Shown here: one piece after another, positions 23,622-30,817 of the stretch | Numbering within the stretch: position 1 is the first letter of the stretch | Layout of the letters: each line of letters begins with the position of its first letter | From: JAXLQL01 sp046331625 | Lineage (GTDB): Bacteria > Acidobacteriota > Terriglobia > Bryobacterales > Bryobacteraceae | Direction of reading: 5' to 3' | DNA length: 41,298 nucleotides | NCBI GenBank assembly: GCA_046331625.1 | Contig: JAXLQL010000045.1 | Coordinates: forward strand, 1 to 41,298 | Notes under the pieces: model-generated | Told to the model about the DNA's origin: nothing | What the model saw: only the letters and a program-made list of their open reading frames with translations | Databases searched by the model: none | Program-made: the position numbers and the translations under genes

Positions 23622-24353
23622 ATGTTCCTTAGCTTGCAAACGATGGCCTTCTTCCTGTTACAGGAAGCCACCATCGCTTTCGATCCGTTGTCGATGTGGA
23701 ACCAGATGGGCTGGCTGGCCCGAATCGTGGTCATCATCCTGTTCATCATGTCCGCCTATTCGATCGGCGTCATGATTGACCGGCTGCTGGCATACAGCGC
23801 GGCCAAGAATCAGTCCCGCCAGTTCGCTCCCGCCGTTGCCGGCGCTCTACGCGAAGGCAAGCTCGACGAAGCGATCAAGATCGCCGACCGCTACAAGAAG
23901 AGCCACTTGGCCAAGGTTGTCGTGGCCGGTCTGCAGGAATTCAAGGCCCACCAGGTGTCGAGCGACATCTCGGGCGAAGAGATGGAAGCCAGCCGCCGCG
24001 CTCTCGAGCGGGCGGAAGCGATCGTCAATGCCGAACTGAAGCGCGGCGTTTCGACGCTGGCCACCATCGGCTCGTCGGCCCCGTTCGTCGGACTGTTCGG
24101 AACGGTCGTCGGCATCATCAACGCGTTCAAGGGCATTTCGACGGAAAAGTCCACCGGTCTCGGCGCTGTGGCCGGCGGTATTTCGGAAGCCCTCGTCACC
24201 ACCGCAATCGGTCTGTTCGTGGCCATCCCCGCGGTGTGGATGTTCAACTACTTCACCTCGAAGCTCGAAGCGTTCGGCGTCGAAATGGGTAACTCGGCCT
24301 CCGAGTTGCTCGACTACTTCGTGAAGCGGACCGCCCAGCGCGCCGCCCGCTAA
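23622..24353 (+). CDS. exbB: MotA/TolQ/ExbB proton channel family protein
   Basis: This 243-residue inner-membrane protein has three helices: IVVIILFIMSAYSIGVMI near the N-terminus, then the conserved pair TLATIGSSAPFVGLFGTVVGIINAF and ISEALVTTAIGLFVAIPAVWMFNYF. These fit ExbB, which forms a pentamer around ExbD and powers TonB. The start has GCAGGAGAA upstream. It lies between tonB and two exbD genes. A strong hairpin separates it from the first exbD. Confidence 0.95.
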   Translation: MFLSLQTMAFFLLQEATIAFDPLSMWNQMGWLARIVVIILFIMSAYSIGVMIDRLLAYSAAKNQSRQFAPAVAGALREGKLDEAIKIADRYKKSHLAKVVVAGLQEFKAHQVSSDISGEEMEASRRALERAEAIVNAELKRGVSTLATIGSSAPFVGLFGTVVGIINAFKGISTEKSTGLGAVAGGISEALVTTAIGLFVAIPAVWMFNYFTSKLEAFGVEMGNSASELLDYFVKRTAQRAAR

Positions 24354-24375
24354 GACCCGGACAGCGAGTTGATTG

Positions 24376-24420
24376 TTGCAGGCCGAAGGGGGCCCGTGCG
24401 GTCCCCTTCGGGTGCTGCAA
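24376..24420 (+). promoter_or_regulatory. Strong intercistronic hairpin between exbB and exbD
   Basis: An outer TTGCAG/CTGCAA stem (24376-24381 with 24415-24420) and an inner CCGAAGGGG/CCCCTTCGG stem (24383-24391 with 24403-24411) give about 15 pairs with a small bulge and an 11-base loop. No T run follows, so termination is unlikely to be complete. It could protect the exbB mRNA or reduce distal expression. Confidence 0.75.
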
Positions 24421-24451
24421 GAGTCGGATGGAACAAGGAGGGATATCCTCA

Positions 24452-24901
24452 ATGGCAAAACCGAAAATGCCGAGTGTGGTGGCCGACATCAACGTCACCC
24501 CGATGGTGGACGTGATGCTCGTGATGCTCATCATCTTCATGGTCATCACGCCCATGTTGTCGAAGGGCATCACCGTCGACTTGGTGAAGACGAAAAATCC
24601 GATCGCGATGGCCGACGCCGACAAGGAAGACGCGATTCTCGTCGCGGTTTCGCGCGACGGCAAGAGCTACCTGGGCAGCACGCAGATGACTCCGGACGCC
24701 CTGGCGCCCAAAGTCAAGGACATGCTGACCAACAAGCTCAGCAAGATCTGCTATCTCAAGGTCGACTCGAGGGCGCGATTCGAGAAGGTGGTCGAAGTCG
24801 TCGATACGCTCCGCTCGGTGGGTGTCGACCAGGTCGGCTTGCTGACCGAGGCCATCGACAACAAGGCGCAGGGCGCGGCCGGGGCTGGCGGCTCGTTGTA
24901 A
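24452..24901 (+). CDS. exbD: Biopolymer transport protein ExbD (first copy)
   Basis: This 149-residue protein has a single helix with the proton-carrying Asp (TPMVDVMLVMLIIFMVITPM) and a periplasmic domain ending with VVDTLRSVGVDQVGLLTE. ATG 24452 is preferred because AAGGAGGG ends nine bases upstream; ATG 24428 would place that site inside the gene. A second exbD follows 45 bases later. The two copies differ clearly in the periplasmic region, so they may form heterodimers. Confidence 0.94.
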   Translation: MAKPKMPSVVADINVTPMVDVMLVMLIIFMVITPMLSKGITVDLVKTKNPIAMADADKEDAILVAVSRDGKSYLGSTQMTPDALAPKVKDMLTNKLSKICYLKVDSRARFEKVVEVVDTLRSVGVDQVGLLTEAIDNKAQGAAGAGGSL

Positions 24902-24946
24902 TAGCCGGCCGAGAGAACTCTTCGAGATTCTACAGGAGAAACCGAT

Positions 24947-25372
24947 ATGGCAATGGCAATGGGGGGCGGATCAGGGCCCCGCGCCGACATCAACATGACG
25001 CCACTGATCGACGTGCTGCTGGTGCTGCTGATCATCTTCATGGTGATCACGCCGCTGACGCCGAAAGGGCTCGAGTCGCTGGTTCCCCAGCCCGCGCCGC
25101 CCAACCAGCAGAACCAGGCAGCCGACGTGCGAACGGTGGTAATCATCATCAACAAGGACAAGTCGATTCAGATCAACCAGGAGCCTACCGAGGAGAAGAA
25201 CCTCGGCAAGCGCCTCGAGGAGATCTTCAAAACGCGCGCCGAGCGAGTGGTCTTCGTCAAGGGCGATCCGGATCTCGAGTATCAGAACGTAGCCCGCGCG
25301 ATCGATATCGCGAAAGGCGCCGGAATCGACAAGGTCGGGCTCATGACTCCCAAGATGGAGCAAGGACAGTAA
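24947..25372 (+). CDS. exbD: Biopolymer transport protein ExbD (second copy)
   Basis: This 141-residue protein has the helix TPLIDVLLVLLIIFMVITPL, with its conserved Asp, and a periplasmic domain (VVIIINKDKSIQINQEP, then VVFVKGDPDLEYQNVARAID). ACAGGAGAA precedes the start. It differs from the first ExbD by a Pro/Gln-rich linker (QPAPPNQQNQ) after the helix. Tandem exbD genes next to one exbB are found in several phyla; ExbD works as a dimer within the ExbB pentamer. The TPR lipoprotein gene follows after 18 bases. Confidence 0.94.
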   Translation: MAMAMGGGSGPRADINMTPLIDVLLVLLIIFMVITPLTPKGLESLVPQPAPPNQQNQAADVRTVVIIINKDKSIQINQEPTEEKNLGKRLEEIFKTRAERVVFVKGDPDLEYQNVARAIDIAKGAGIDKVGLMTPKMEQGQ

Positions 25373-25390
25373 CGGAGGGTAACGGTAACC

Positions 25391-26212
25391 ATGCGCAACA
25401 GGACTTCCACCGTTCTCGCTTTCGGCGCGGTGCTCGCGCTTCTTGCCGGCACTACGTCGTGCACCAAGCTCAGGGCTCGCGACGAACTGAACCGGGGCGT
25501 GCGCTCCTTCAAGCTGGCGAAGTACGCCGAAGCCGTGGAGCACTTCAAGACGGCCACCGATCTTGATCCGACGTTCCCCTACGCCCGGCTTTATCTGGCC
25601 ACGGCATACTACAGCCAGTACATCCCCGGCGCCGAGTCTCCGGAGAATCTGGAGATGGCCAAGAGCGCGTTCGACGAGTTCAACAAGGTTCTCCAGATGG
25701 AACCGAAGAACGAACTCGCCATGGCGTCGATTGCTTCACTGTACTTCCACCAGAAGAAGTGGGCCGAAGCCGAAGAGTGGAACAAGAAGCTTGTCGATGC
25801 CAATCCCAGGAACAAGGAAGGCCTCTACACGCTCGGAGTCATCGCCTGGACGAAGAGCTTCCAGAAGAGAATGGAAGCCCGTGCCAAGATGGGCATGAAG
25901 CCTGAAGACCCGGGACCGCTCAAGGACAAGAAGGTTCGCGAGCCGTTGAAGGCCGAGTTCGTGCCGATCCTCAACGAAGGCATCTCGAATCTCCAGAAGG
26001 CCCTCCAGGTGGACGCGGAGTATGACGACGCGATGGCGTACATGAACCTGCTCCACCGTGAGCGGGCTGACTTCCAGGACGATTCCGCTTCTTACAAGAA
26101 GGACATCGACGTGGCCGATTCCTGGGTCCAGAAAACGATGGAGATCAAGAAGATCAAGACCGAACGTGCGCAGAAGGCCGGTACCGGCGGTATCGTCCAG
26201 GAGACGAAGTAA
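25391..26212 (+). CDS. TPR-repeat exported protein, probably a lipoprotein
   Basis: This is a 273-residue protein with GGAGG before the start. The leader (VLAFGAVLALLAGTTSC) ends in a cysteine that is a plausible but imperfect lipobox (TTSC). At least three tetratricopeptide units follow: RGVRSFKLAKYAEAVEHFKTA, a second one around FDEFNKVLQMEPKNELAMAS, and WAEAEEWNKKLVDANP. A Lys/Gln-rich helical tail closes the protein. It is the last gene of the tonB-exbB-exbD-exbD run before a terminator, so it may be a periplasmic scaffold for the TonB complex; this role is inferred from position only. Confidence 0.85.
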   Translation: MRNRTSTVLAFGAVLALLAGTTSCTKLRARDELNRGVRSFKLAKYAEAVEHFKTATDLDPTFPYARLYLATAYYSQYIPGAESPENLEMAKSAFDEFNKVLQMEPKNELAMASIASLYFHQKKWAEAEEWNKKLVDANPRNKEGLYTLGVIAWTKSFQKRMEARAKMGMKPEDPGPLKDKKVREPLKAEFVPILNEGISNLQKALQVDAEYDDAMAYMNLLHRERADFQDDSASYKKDIDVADSWVQKTMEIKKIKTERAQKAGTGGIVQETK

Positions 26213-26243
26213 GCGCGAACGGTTCGCGATTGTGAGATCTAAG

Positions 26244-26269
26244 AGGCCCGGGGAGACCCGGGCCTTTTT
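26244..26269 (+). terminator. Rho-independent terminator of the tonB/exbBD operon
   Basis: A perfect 9-bp stem AGGCCCGGG (26244-26252) and CCCGGGCCT (26257-26265) with a GAGA loop is followed by five T's, 32 bases after the TPR gene stop. Confidence 0.95.
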
Positions 26270-26382
26270 CTGTCCAAGGCCTTGCTCGATCTGCATGTGA
26301 AACAGGGCACCGCTCGCGCCGAGGAAGCCACTGCCTCCGCCATCAGCACTAGCTTCAGCCAGCCTACAGTGGGGCCGAACCG

Positions 26383-26545
26383 TTCGCGGCCGGCGAAGAA
26401 AGTGAAGGATAGTAGTTCATCGCGGCGGAGCTGCCATCGCGGATCCGAGCGTTTCTATGAGCGCATGTGCGCAGGCTGCAGCCTGCCCCACAGGGGGGAC
26501 TGAAATCTTCGCGGCCGGCGAAGGAACGGAAGGAGAGTAGTACAC
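26383..26545. repeat. Direct repeat pair, 125 bases apart
   Basis: The 15-base hairpin sequence TTCGCGGCCGGCGAA occurs exactly at 26383-26397 and 26508-26522. The next ~23 bases are similar (GAAGGA, AGTAGT shared). This could be a decayed duplication or two copies of an intergenic element. Confidence 0.75.
26471..26486. repeat. REP-like palindrome, second copy
   Basis: GCAGGCTGCAGCCTGC is a perfect 16-base palindrome followed by CCCCACA. It shares its arms and the CCCCAC flank with the element at 6154-6170, again between convergent genes. Confidence 0.65.
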
Positions 26546-26585
26546 GGAGGCGGCTTGACCGAGGGGGAGCCTTCGGAGCGTGGGG

Positions 26586-28268
26586 CTACGCCGCTGGAAG
26601 CGCTTTCCGAGCGTCGCGGTCCGGATCGTTCTCCACCCGGCAGGTGTCGTCGAGAATCATCGTCTCGCCCTTGGCTGCCGTGTAGCGCGGCCAGTTCGGA
26701 AGCCCGCCCCCGTTCGGATTGCCGGTCCGCATGAACTGCAGCAGCGCCCCCGCCATCTTCGTGGCGAGCGCCCGCGGCCTGGGACCTCCGCCCGTATGGC
26801 TCAGCATCAGGTCTGTGTTGTAGAACCAGAAGCAGATGTCCACGCAGTGGAACGCCCGCATGCGATTATCGAAAAGCGGCGGCTGCCAGGTGAACCAGTT
26901 CACATAGACCGGCGCGGGCTGCTTTGACTTCACGTCCGCCAGCGCAACCACGCCCTGCCGGTTACTGCTGACCAGCGACCAGATCTCGACGGGCTTCCTG
27001 CCGGGAAACGCTTTGACGTAGGAATCCACCACTTCCTTGGCGCGGTCGCCGAAGCCCGCGCCGAACCCGGCCCGCACGCGCAGCTTCTCCACTACCTCAT
27101 CGAGCGTGATCGATTCGAGCGCCGAATCCATCCAACTGGGAGACTGCTCGTTCTGTACCGAACTGATGAGCATGGGAACGTCGGCCGCCGCAGGTGCCCC
27201 CACGGGATCGTAGGGGTGCTGCGGCAGGACCACACCGTCCACCACAGGGCTGAACCCACGGGTCACGGCTCCTCCCGGGCCGCCTTCGCGCATCATCGAC
27301 TGCTGCGCCCGGGTGGCGGCCGCATAGAAGTCCTTCCAGGGCATCGACTGGAGCTTCTCGATCTCTCCCGCGCCGAGGCCCGCTTCCTTCATCACGGCCG
27401 CGCCGAGCTTCTCCGAAGCGGCTTTATCGCCCGCTCTGCGCGAGGCTCCGCTCAAGACCACGGCCTTGTGGAACAAGCCCTTGGCCGACGGCATCGCCGT
27501 GAGGATGCTCACCTTGGCGCCACCGCCCGATTGCCCGATGATGGTGACGTTGTTCGGGTCGCCTCCGAAATTGGCGATGTTGTCGCGCACCCATTCGAGC
27601 GCCGCAACGATGTCGAGCATTCCCACATTGCCCGATGCGGCGAACTTCTCGCCGCCCACTCCGGCCAGGTTGCAGTATCCCAATGGACCGAGGCGGTGAT
27701 TGATCGAGCAGAACACGACGTTGCCGAGCCGCGCCAGGTTCTCACCGTTGTAGCCGTCGTGTTCGATGCCGTTGCCGTTCACGAAGCCGCCGCCGTGGAT
27801 CCAGAACAGCACCGGCCGCTTCTTGCCGTCATTGAGTGCCGGTGTGAAGACGTTGATGCGGAGGCAGTCTTCGCTCACGTCGTCATAGTTCCAGTGGTCG
27901 CGGAACGAGCCGAACTTGCTCGCGTAGCGGTTCTCCATGTTTTGCGGCGCCGTGTTTCCCCACCAGATGGCCGGCAACACGCCCGTCCAGGGCTTGGGCT
28001 TCTGCGGAGGCATGAAGCGATTCGCGCCCGAGGTGTCTGCGCCGTAGGGCATGCCGAGGAAGTAGTGGATGCCGCGCAGGATGTACCCGCGCACTTTGCC
28101 GTATTGGGTATCGGTGACGGCGATGTTGTCGCCGATCAGCAAAAGCTGCCCATCGTTGTTCTTCGCCGAGATGTTCTTTGCCGGTGCCGCCATGGCTGAC
28201 GTTCCCATGGCGATTCCCGCAGAACGCGTACCGAGAGTCTGCATGAAACGGCGTCGATTTGCTTTCAT
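26586..28268 (-). CDS. Type B carboxylesterase/lipase, Tat-exported
   Basis: This is a 560-residue alpha/beta hydrolase. The N-terminus NRRRFMQTLG plus a hydrophobic stretch is a good twin-arginine signal. The oxyanion motif HGGGF is at 158-162, nucleophile S247 is in GQSGGG, the acid is probably E374 (SVQNEQSPS) and the histidine H474 (RAFHCVDICFWF). EDCLRINVFTP and GNVGMLDIVAALEWV are carboxylesterase-type B signatures. Such enzymes hydrolyse carboxylic esters in the periplasm. It lies 34 bases downstream of a broken MFS gene on the same strand. The substrate is unknown. Confidence 0.93.
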   Translation of the reverse strand: MKANRRRFMQTLGTRSAGIAMGTSAMAAPAKNISAKNNDGQLLLIGDNIAVTDTQYGKVRGYILRGIHYFLGMPYGADTSGANRFMPPQKPKPWTGVLPAIWWGNTAPQNMENRYASKFGSFRDHWNYDDVSEDCLRINVFTPALNDGKKRPVLFWIHGGGFVNGNGIEHDGYNGENLARLGNVVFCSINHRLGPLGYCNLAGVGGEKFAASGNVGMLDIVAALEWVRDNIANFGGDPNNVTIIGQSGGGAKVSILTAMPSAKGLFHKAVVLSGASRRAGDKAASEKLGAAVMKEAGLGAGEIEKLQSMPWKDFYAAATRAQQSMMREGGPGGAVTRGFSPVVDGVVLPQHPYDPVGAPAAADVPMLISSVQNEQSPSWMDSALESITLDEVVEKLRVRAGFGAGFGDRAKEVVDSYVKAFPGRKPVEIWSLVSSNRQGVVALADVKSKQPAPVYVNWFTWQPPLFDNRMRAFHCVDICFWFYNTDLMLSHTGGGPRPRALATKMAGALLQFMRTGNPNGGGLPNWPRYTAAKGETMILDDTCRVENDPDRDARKALPAA

Positions 28269-28302
28269 GGCGTGCTTCCTCTGTGCTTTCAGGGGGACTG
28301 AC

Positions 28303-29601
28303 TCAGTCTTTCTGATCGAGGGGCGTTACCGGATCGATCAGCGGCCACGTCAAGGTGCCGAGCACATACGCGCCCGCCATCACGTAGAGGAATGTGTTCC
28401 AGTCGCCGCCGGTCTGCTTCAGGATGTAGCCGCCGAGCGTGGGCGCAACGAACCCGGCCATGTTACCCATCATGTTCATCGAGCCGGAAAGCGTGCCGGC
28501 GTACTTGCCGCCCACGTCCATGCAGGCGCCCCATGCGCCGGGCATCACCAGGTCATTGCAGAAGCTCGCCAGGCCCATGAAGATCATCGCCATCAGCGGA
28601 TCCGCGGTCTTGATGGAAACGACCAGCAACACCGCGGCTCCGGCGAATCCGAACACCGCCACCGCGCGGCGCGTGAACCGCACGCTGCCGGTCTGCTTGG
28701 CCAGCCAGTTCGACAGCACGCCGCACACGAGCGATCCCAAGCCGCCGAAGGCGAGCGGAAAGATCGCGTAGGTGGCCACTTGGTCAGTTGCCAGATGCCG
28801 GCCTTCTTTCAGGTACGTGGGTAGCCAGGTGATGTAGAAGTACCACGGAAACGACAGCAGAAAATATTGCACCCACAGCAAGATCACCGAAGGTGACGTG
28901 AGTAGCTTCGCCCATGGCACATTGCCGTGGCCCGACGCCATTTCGTCGGCGTCACTGAGCAACTCCAATCCCTACTGATTCACCGAGGGATGGTTCCGGG
29001 GATGTCACGGAACCAATGATAGAAGAACGCGGCCCGATCAAACCGATCGCTCCAAACACGATGAATGCGGTCCGCCATGACATGTACTTGAAGACGAGGA
29101 AGACCAACGGCGATAGAACGCTCCACCCCAGCGGGCGAACATCCATGTGATCCCCTGCGCGCGCACGCGTTCGGCCGCCGGGAGCCAGATCGTGAATGAC
29201 TTCGTCAGATTTGGAAAGCAGCCCGCCTCGCCCGCGCCGAACAGGAAGCGCGTGATCCATAGGGAGACGAAGTTGTACATGAATCCGGTCAGGGCAGTGA
29301 ACGCGCTCCACCACAGCACGATCCGCATCAGCACCTTGCGCGGGCCCATCCAGTCACCCAGCCACCCGCCGGGAATCTCGAATGCCGCATAGGCGATGGC
29401 GAACGCGGAGAAGATATAGCCTTGCTGGACCTTGTCCATTCCGAGGTCGGCGGCCATGGTCGGCATCGCCATCGATATGCAAACCCGGTCAATGTAGGCC
29501 AGGATGGCGAGGGTGACGGCAAAGAAAATCACCCAGTATCGAGCCCGGGAAGGTTTGAGGTCAGACAGCGAGCCCTTCGCTGCCATTGGTTTTGTGGCCA
29601 T
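28303..29601 (-). pseudogene. MFS transporter (ACS-like), broken by several frameshifts and a stop
   Basis: The two ends are intact parts of one 12-helix transporter. The N-terminal part runs from ATG 29601 with IDRVCISMAMP and GGWLGDWMGPRKVLM; the C-terminal part runs from about 28968 to 28303 with WYFYITWLPTYLKEG. In between, four frames are needed: FARWGGAF, then SPLVFLVFKYMSWRTAF, then AAFFYHWFRDIPGT, then HPSVNQ-stop-GLELLSDADE. The breaks lie near 29111-29120, 29029-29040 and 28987-28997, with an in-frame TAG at 28972-28974. All lesions fall within about 150 bases. This is either a recent pseudogene or local sequence error. It sits between cutA and the esterase gene. Confidence 0.88.
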
Positions 29602-29621
29602 GGGAGTCAGGATATCTCATC

Positions 29622-29960
29622 TCACGCCGATGTACTGGGGCGCAAGCCCAACTCGCGGTCCATCCAGTCCAGGTACGCTGGGTATCCATCCACGATGCTG
29701 AGCGCCACAACCTCGGGCACAGTATAAGAGTGCATGCGCGTTAGCTCCTCACGCAGGCGTTCGAACAGCGGCCTGCTCGACTTGATGATGAGCAGGAACT
29801 CCGCGGCCTCTTCTACCTTCCCTTGCCACTGATAAACGCTGCGGATTCCGGGGACGATGTTCACGCACGCGGCCACACGCGCTTCCACCAGATGGCGCGC
29901 CAGCTTGCGTGCTTCCTCTTCGGTTTCGCAGGTGGAGAAAACTACTACCTTGCCGGTCAT
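29622..29960 (-). CDS. cutA: Divalent-cation tolerance protein CutA
   Basis: This 112-residue protein has the CutA1 signatures VVVFSTCETEEEARKLARHLVEAR (in part), ACVNIVPGIRSVYQWQGKVEE and SSRPLFERLREELTRMHSYTVPEVVAL. CutA1 is a trimeric ferredoxin-like protein linked to copper tolerance in E. coli, although its true role is unclear. It starts 48 bases from the divergent FtsB-like gene, and the broken MFS gene begins 20 bases after its stop. Confidence 0.93.
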   Translation of the reverse strand: MTGKVVVFSTCETEEEARKLARHLVEARVAACVNIVPGIRSVYQWQGKVEEAAEFLLIIKSSRPLFERLREELTRMHSYTVPEVVALSIVDGYPAYLDWMDRELGLRPSTSA

Positions 29961-29981
29961 CTCTATCTTGCCTCGATTCTT

Positions 29982-29990
29982 TGTTATAGT
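29982..29990 (+). promoter_or_regulatory. Extended -10 element for the FtsB-like gene
   Basis: TGTTATAGT matches TGnTATAAT in seven of eight defined positions. It predicts transcription from about 29997, only 12 bases before the ATG at 30009. No ribosome binding site is visible in so short a leader. Confidence 0.5.
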
Positions 29991-30008
29991 ATTGTTTCAG
30001 TTCCCTAT

Positions 30009-30287
30009 ATGGTGGTGGTCCGGCGTCTGGCGTTCCTGGTGGCACTGGCCACGCTGGGGAGCTACGCCTTGACGCGGCTCACGGGACCGCACGGTTGGCG
30101 CAAGCTCATCCAGAATGACGAAGAGATCCGCCATCTGGAAGACGAAAACGGAAAGCTCGAGCACGACGTGAAGGAACTCGAGCGCCGCAACCACCGTCTC
30201 GAGCACGACCCCGAATACATCAAGCGCGAGATCCAGGATCGCACGGGGAAGATGCCGCCTGACGGCGTGGAGTTCCGGACGAAGTAG
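30009..30287 (+). CDS. FtsB/DivIC-like septum formation initiator protein
   Basis: This 92-residue protein has one N-terminal helix (LAFLVALATLGSYALT), a charged coiled coil (EIRHLEDENGKLEHDVKELERRNHRLEHD, in part) and the family-type DPEYIKREIQDRTGKMPPDGVEF end. FtsB/DivIC proteins join FtsL and FtsQ in the divisome. Length and topology fit. ATG 30009 places the helix at the N-terminus; the open frame extends further upstream into the cutA promoter and antisense to cutA, which is not expected to be translated. Confidence 0.88.
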   Translation: MVVVRRLAFLVALATLGSYALTRLTGPHGWRKLIQNDEEIRHLEDENGKLEHDVKELERRNHRLEHDPEYIKREIQDRTGKMPPDGVEFRTK

Positions 30288-30335
30288 GGCCTTCGCTGGC
30301 GCTCTATGGAAGCAGCCACGCTCCGCATTTTGAAC

Positions 30336-30367
30336 TGGACATCCGTATCCAAATATCCATATAATGG
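30336..30367 (+). promoter_or_regulatory. Rrf2 gene promoter with operator-like ATCC repeats
   Basis: TGGACA (30336-30341), an 18-base spacer and TATAAT (30360-30365) make a near-consensus sigma-70 promoter, with expected transcription start near 30372, one or two bases before the ATG. Three ATCC repeats (from 30341, 30347 and 30355) and the inverted CCAT-ATA-ATGG (30357-30367) overlap it and could bind the regulator itself. Confidence 0.75.
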
Positions 30368-30373
30368 TCGCGG

Positions 30374-30817
30374 ATGTTCTCGCAGACTACCGAATACGCT
30401 TTGCGCGCCGCCGTTTGGCTGGCGCAACAGAGAGGCGCGCAAACCAACCAGGACATCGCCGAGGCTACTCAGGTTCCGGCCGGATACCTCTCGAAAGTTC
30501 TGCAGGCCTTGGGCCGGGCAGGTTTGGTGCACGGCTCTCGCGGCAAGCACGGCGGATTCGAACTGGCGCGCCCTGCCGATGACATCACGATTCTCGAGAT
30601 CGTGAACTCGGTGGACCCGATTCGCCGGATCCACTCGTGTCCCCTGCATTTGAAGTCTCATCGCGTCCGCCTGTGCCCGCTTCACCGGCGCATGGACCAG
30701 GCGCTCGCCGTGATCGAAGAGTCCTTTGGTGGCGTGACGCTCGCCCAATTGGTGGACGAGTCTGCGGACTCGCGTCCCCTATGCGAGAGCGTGGCGCTGA
30801 TGGGAGCTGCCTCATGA
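30374..30817 (+). CDS. Rrf2-family transcriptional regulator
   Basis: This 147-residue protein has the Rrf2 winged helix: MFSQTTEYALRAAVWLA, then QVPAGYLSKVLQALGRAGLV and the wing SRGKHGGFELARP. Three cysteines, C89, C101 and C137, with nearby histidines (SCPLHLKSH, LCPLHRR) could hold an iron-sulfur cluster as in NsrR and IscR, although spacing is not identical to either. It is expressed from an almost leaderless promoter. Its stop overlaps the start of the cytochrome gene (ATGA), so the two are made together, and the cytochrome is its likely target. Confidence 0.92.
   Translation: MFSQTTEYALRAAVWLAQQRGAQTNQDIAEATQVPAGYLSKVLQALGRAGLVHGSRGKHGGFELARPADDITILEIVNSVDPIRRIHSCPLHLKSHRVRLCPLHRRMDQALAVIEESFGGVTLAQLVDESADSRPLCESVALMGAAS

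Larger units (their letters stand above)
26270..26585. other. Non-coding block with repeats between convergent operons
   Basis: I see no convincing gene in these 316 bases. They hold a near-duplicate pair of about 38 bases (26383 and 26508), each starting with a TTCGC/GCGAA hairpin, and a REP-like palindrome between them (26471-26486). The sequence ends just before the stop of the esterase gene. Confidence 0.6.
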
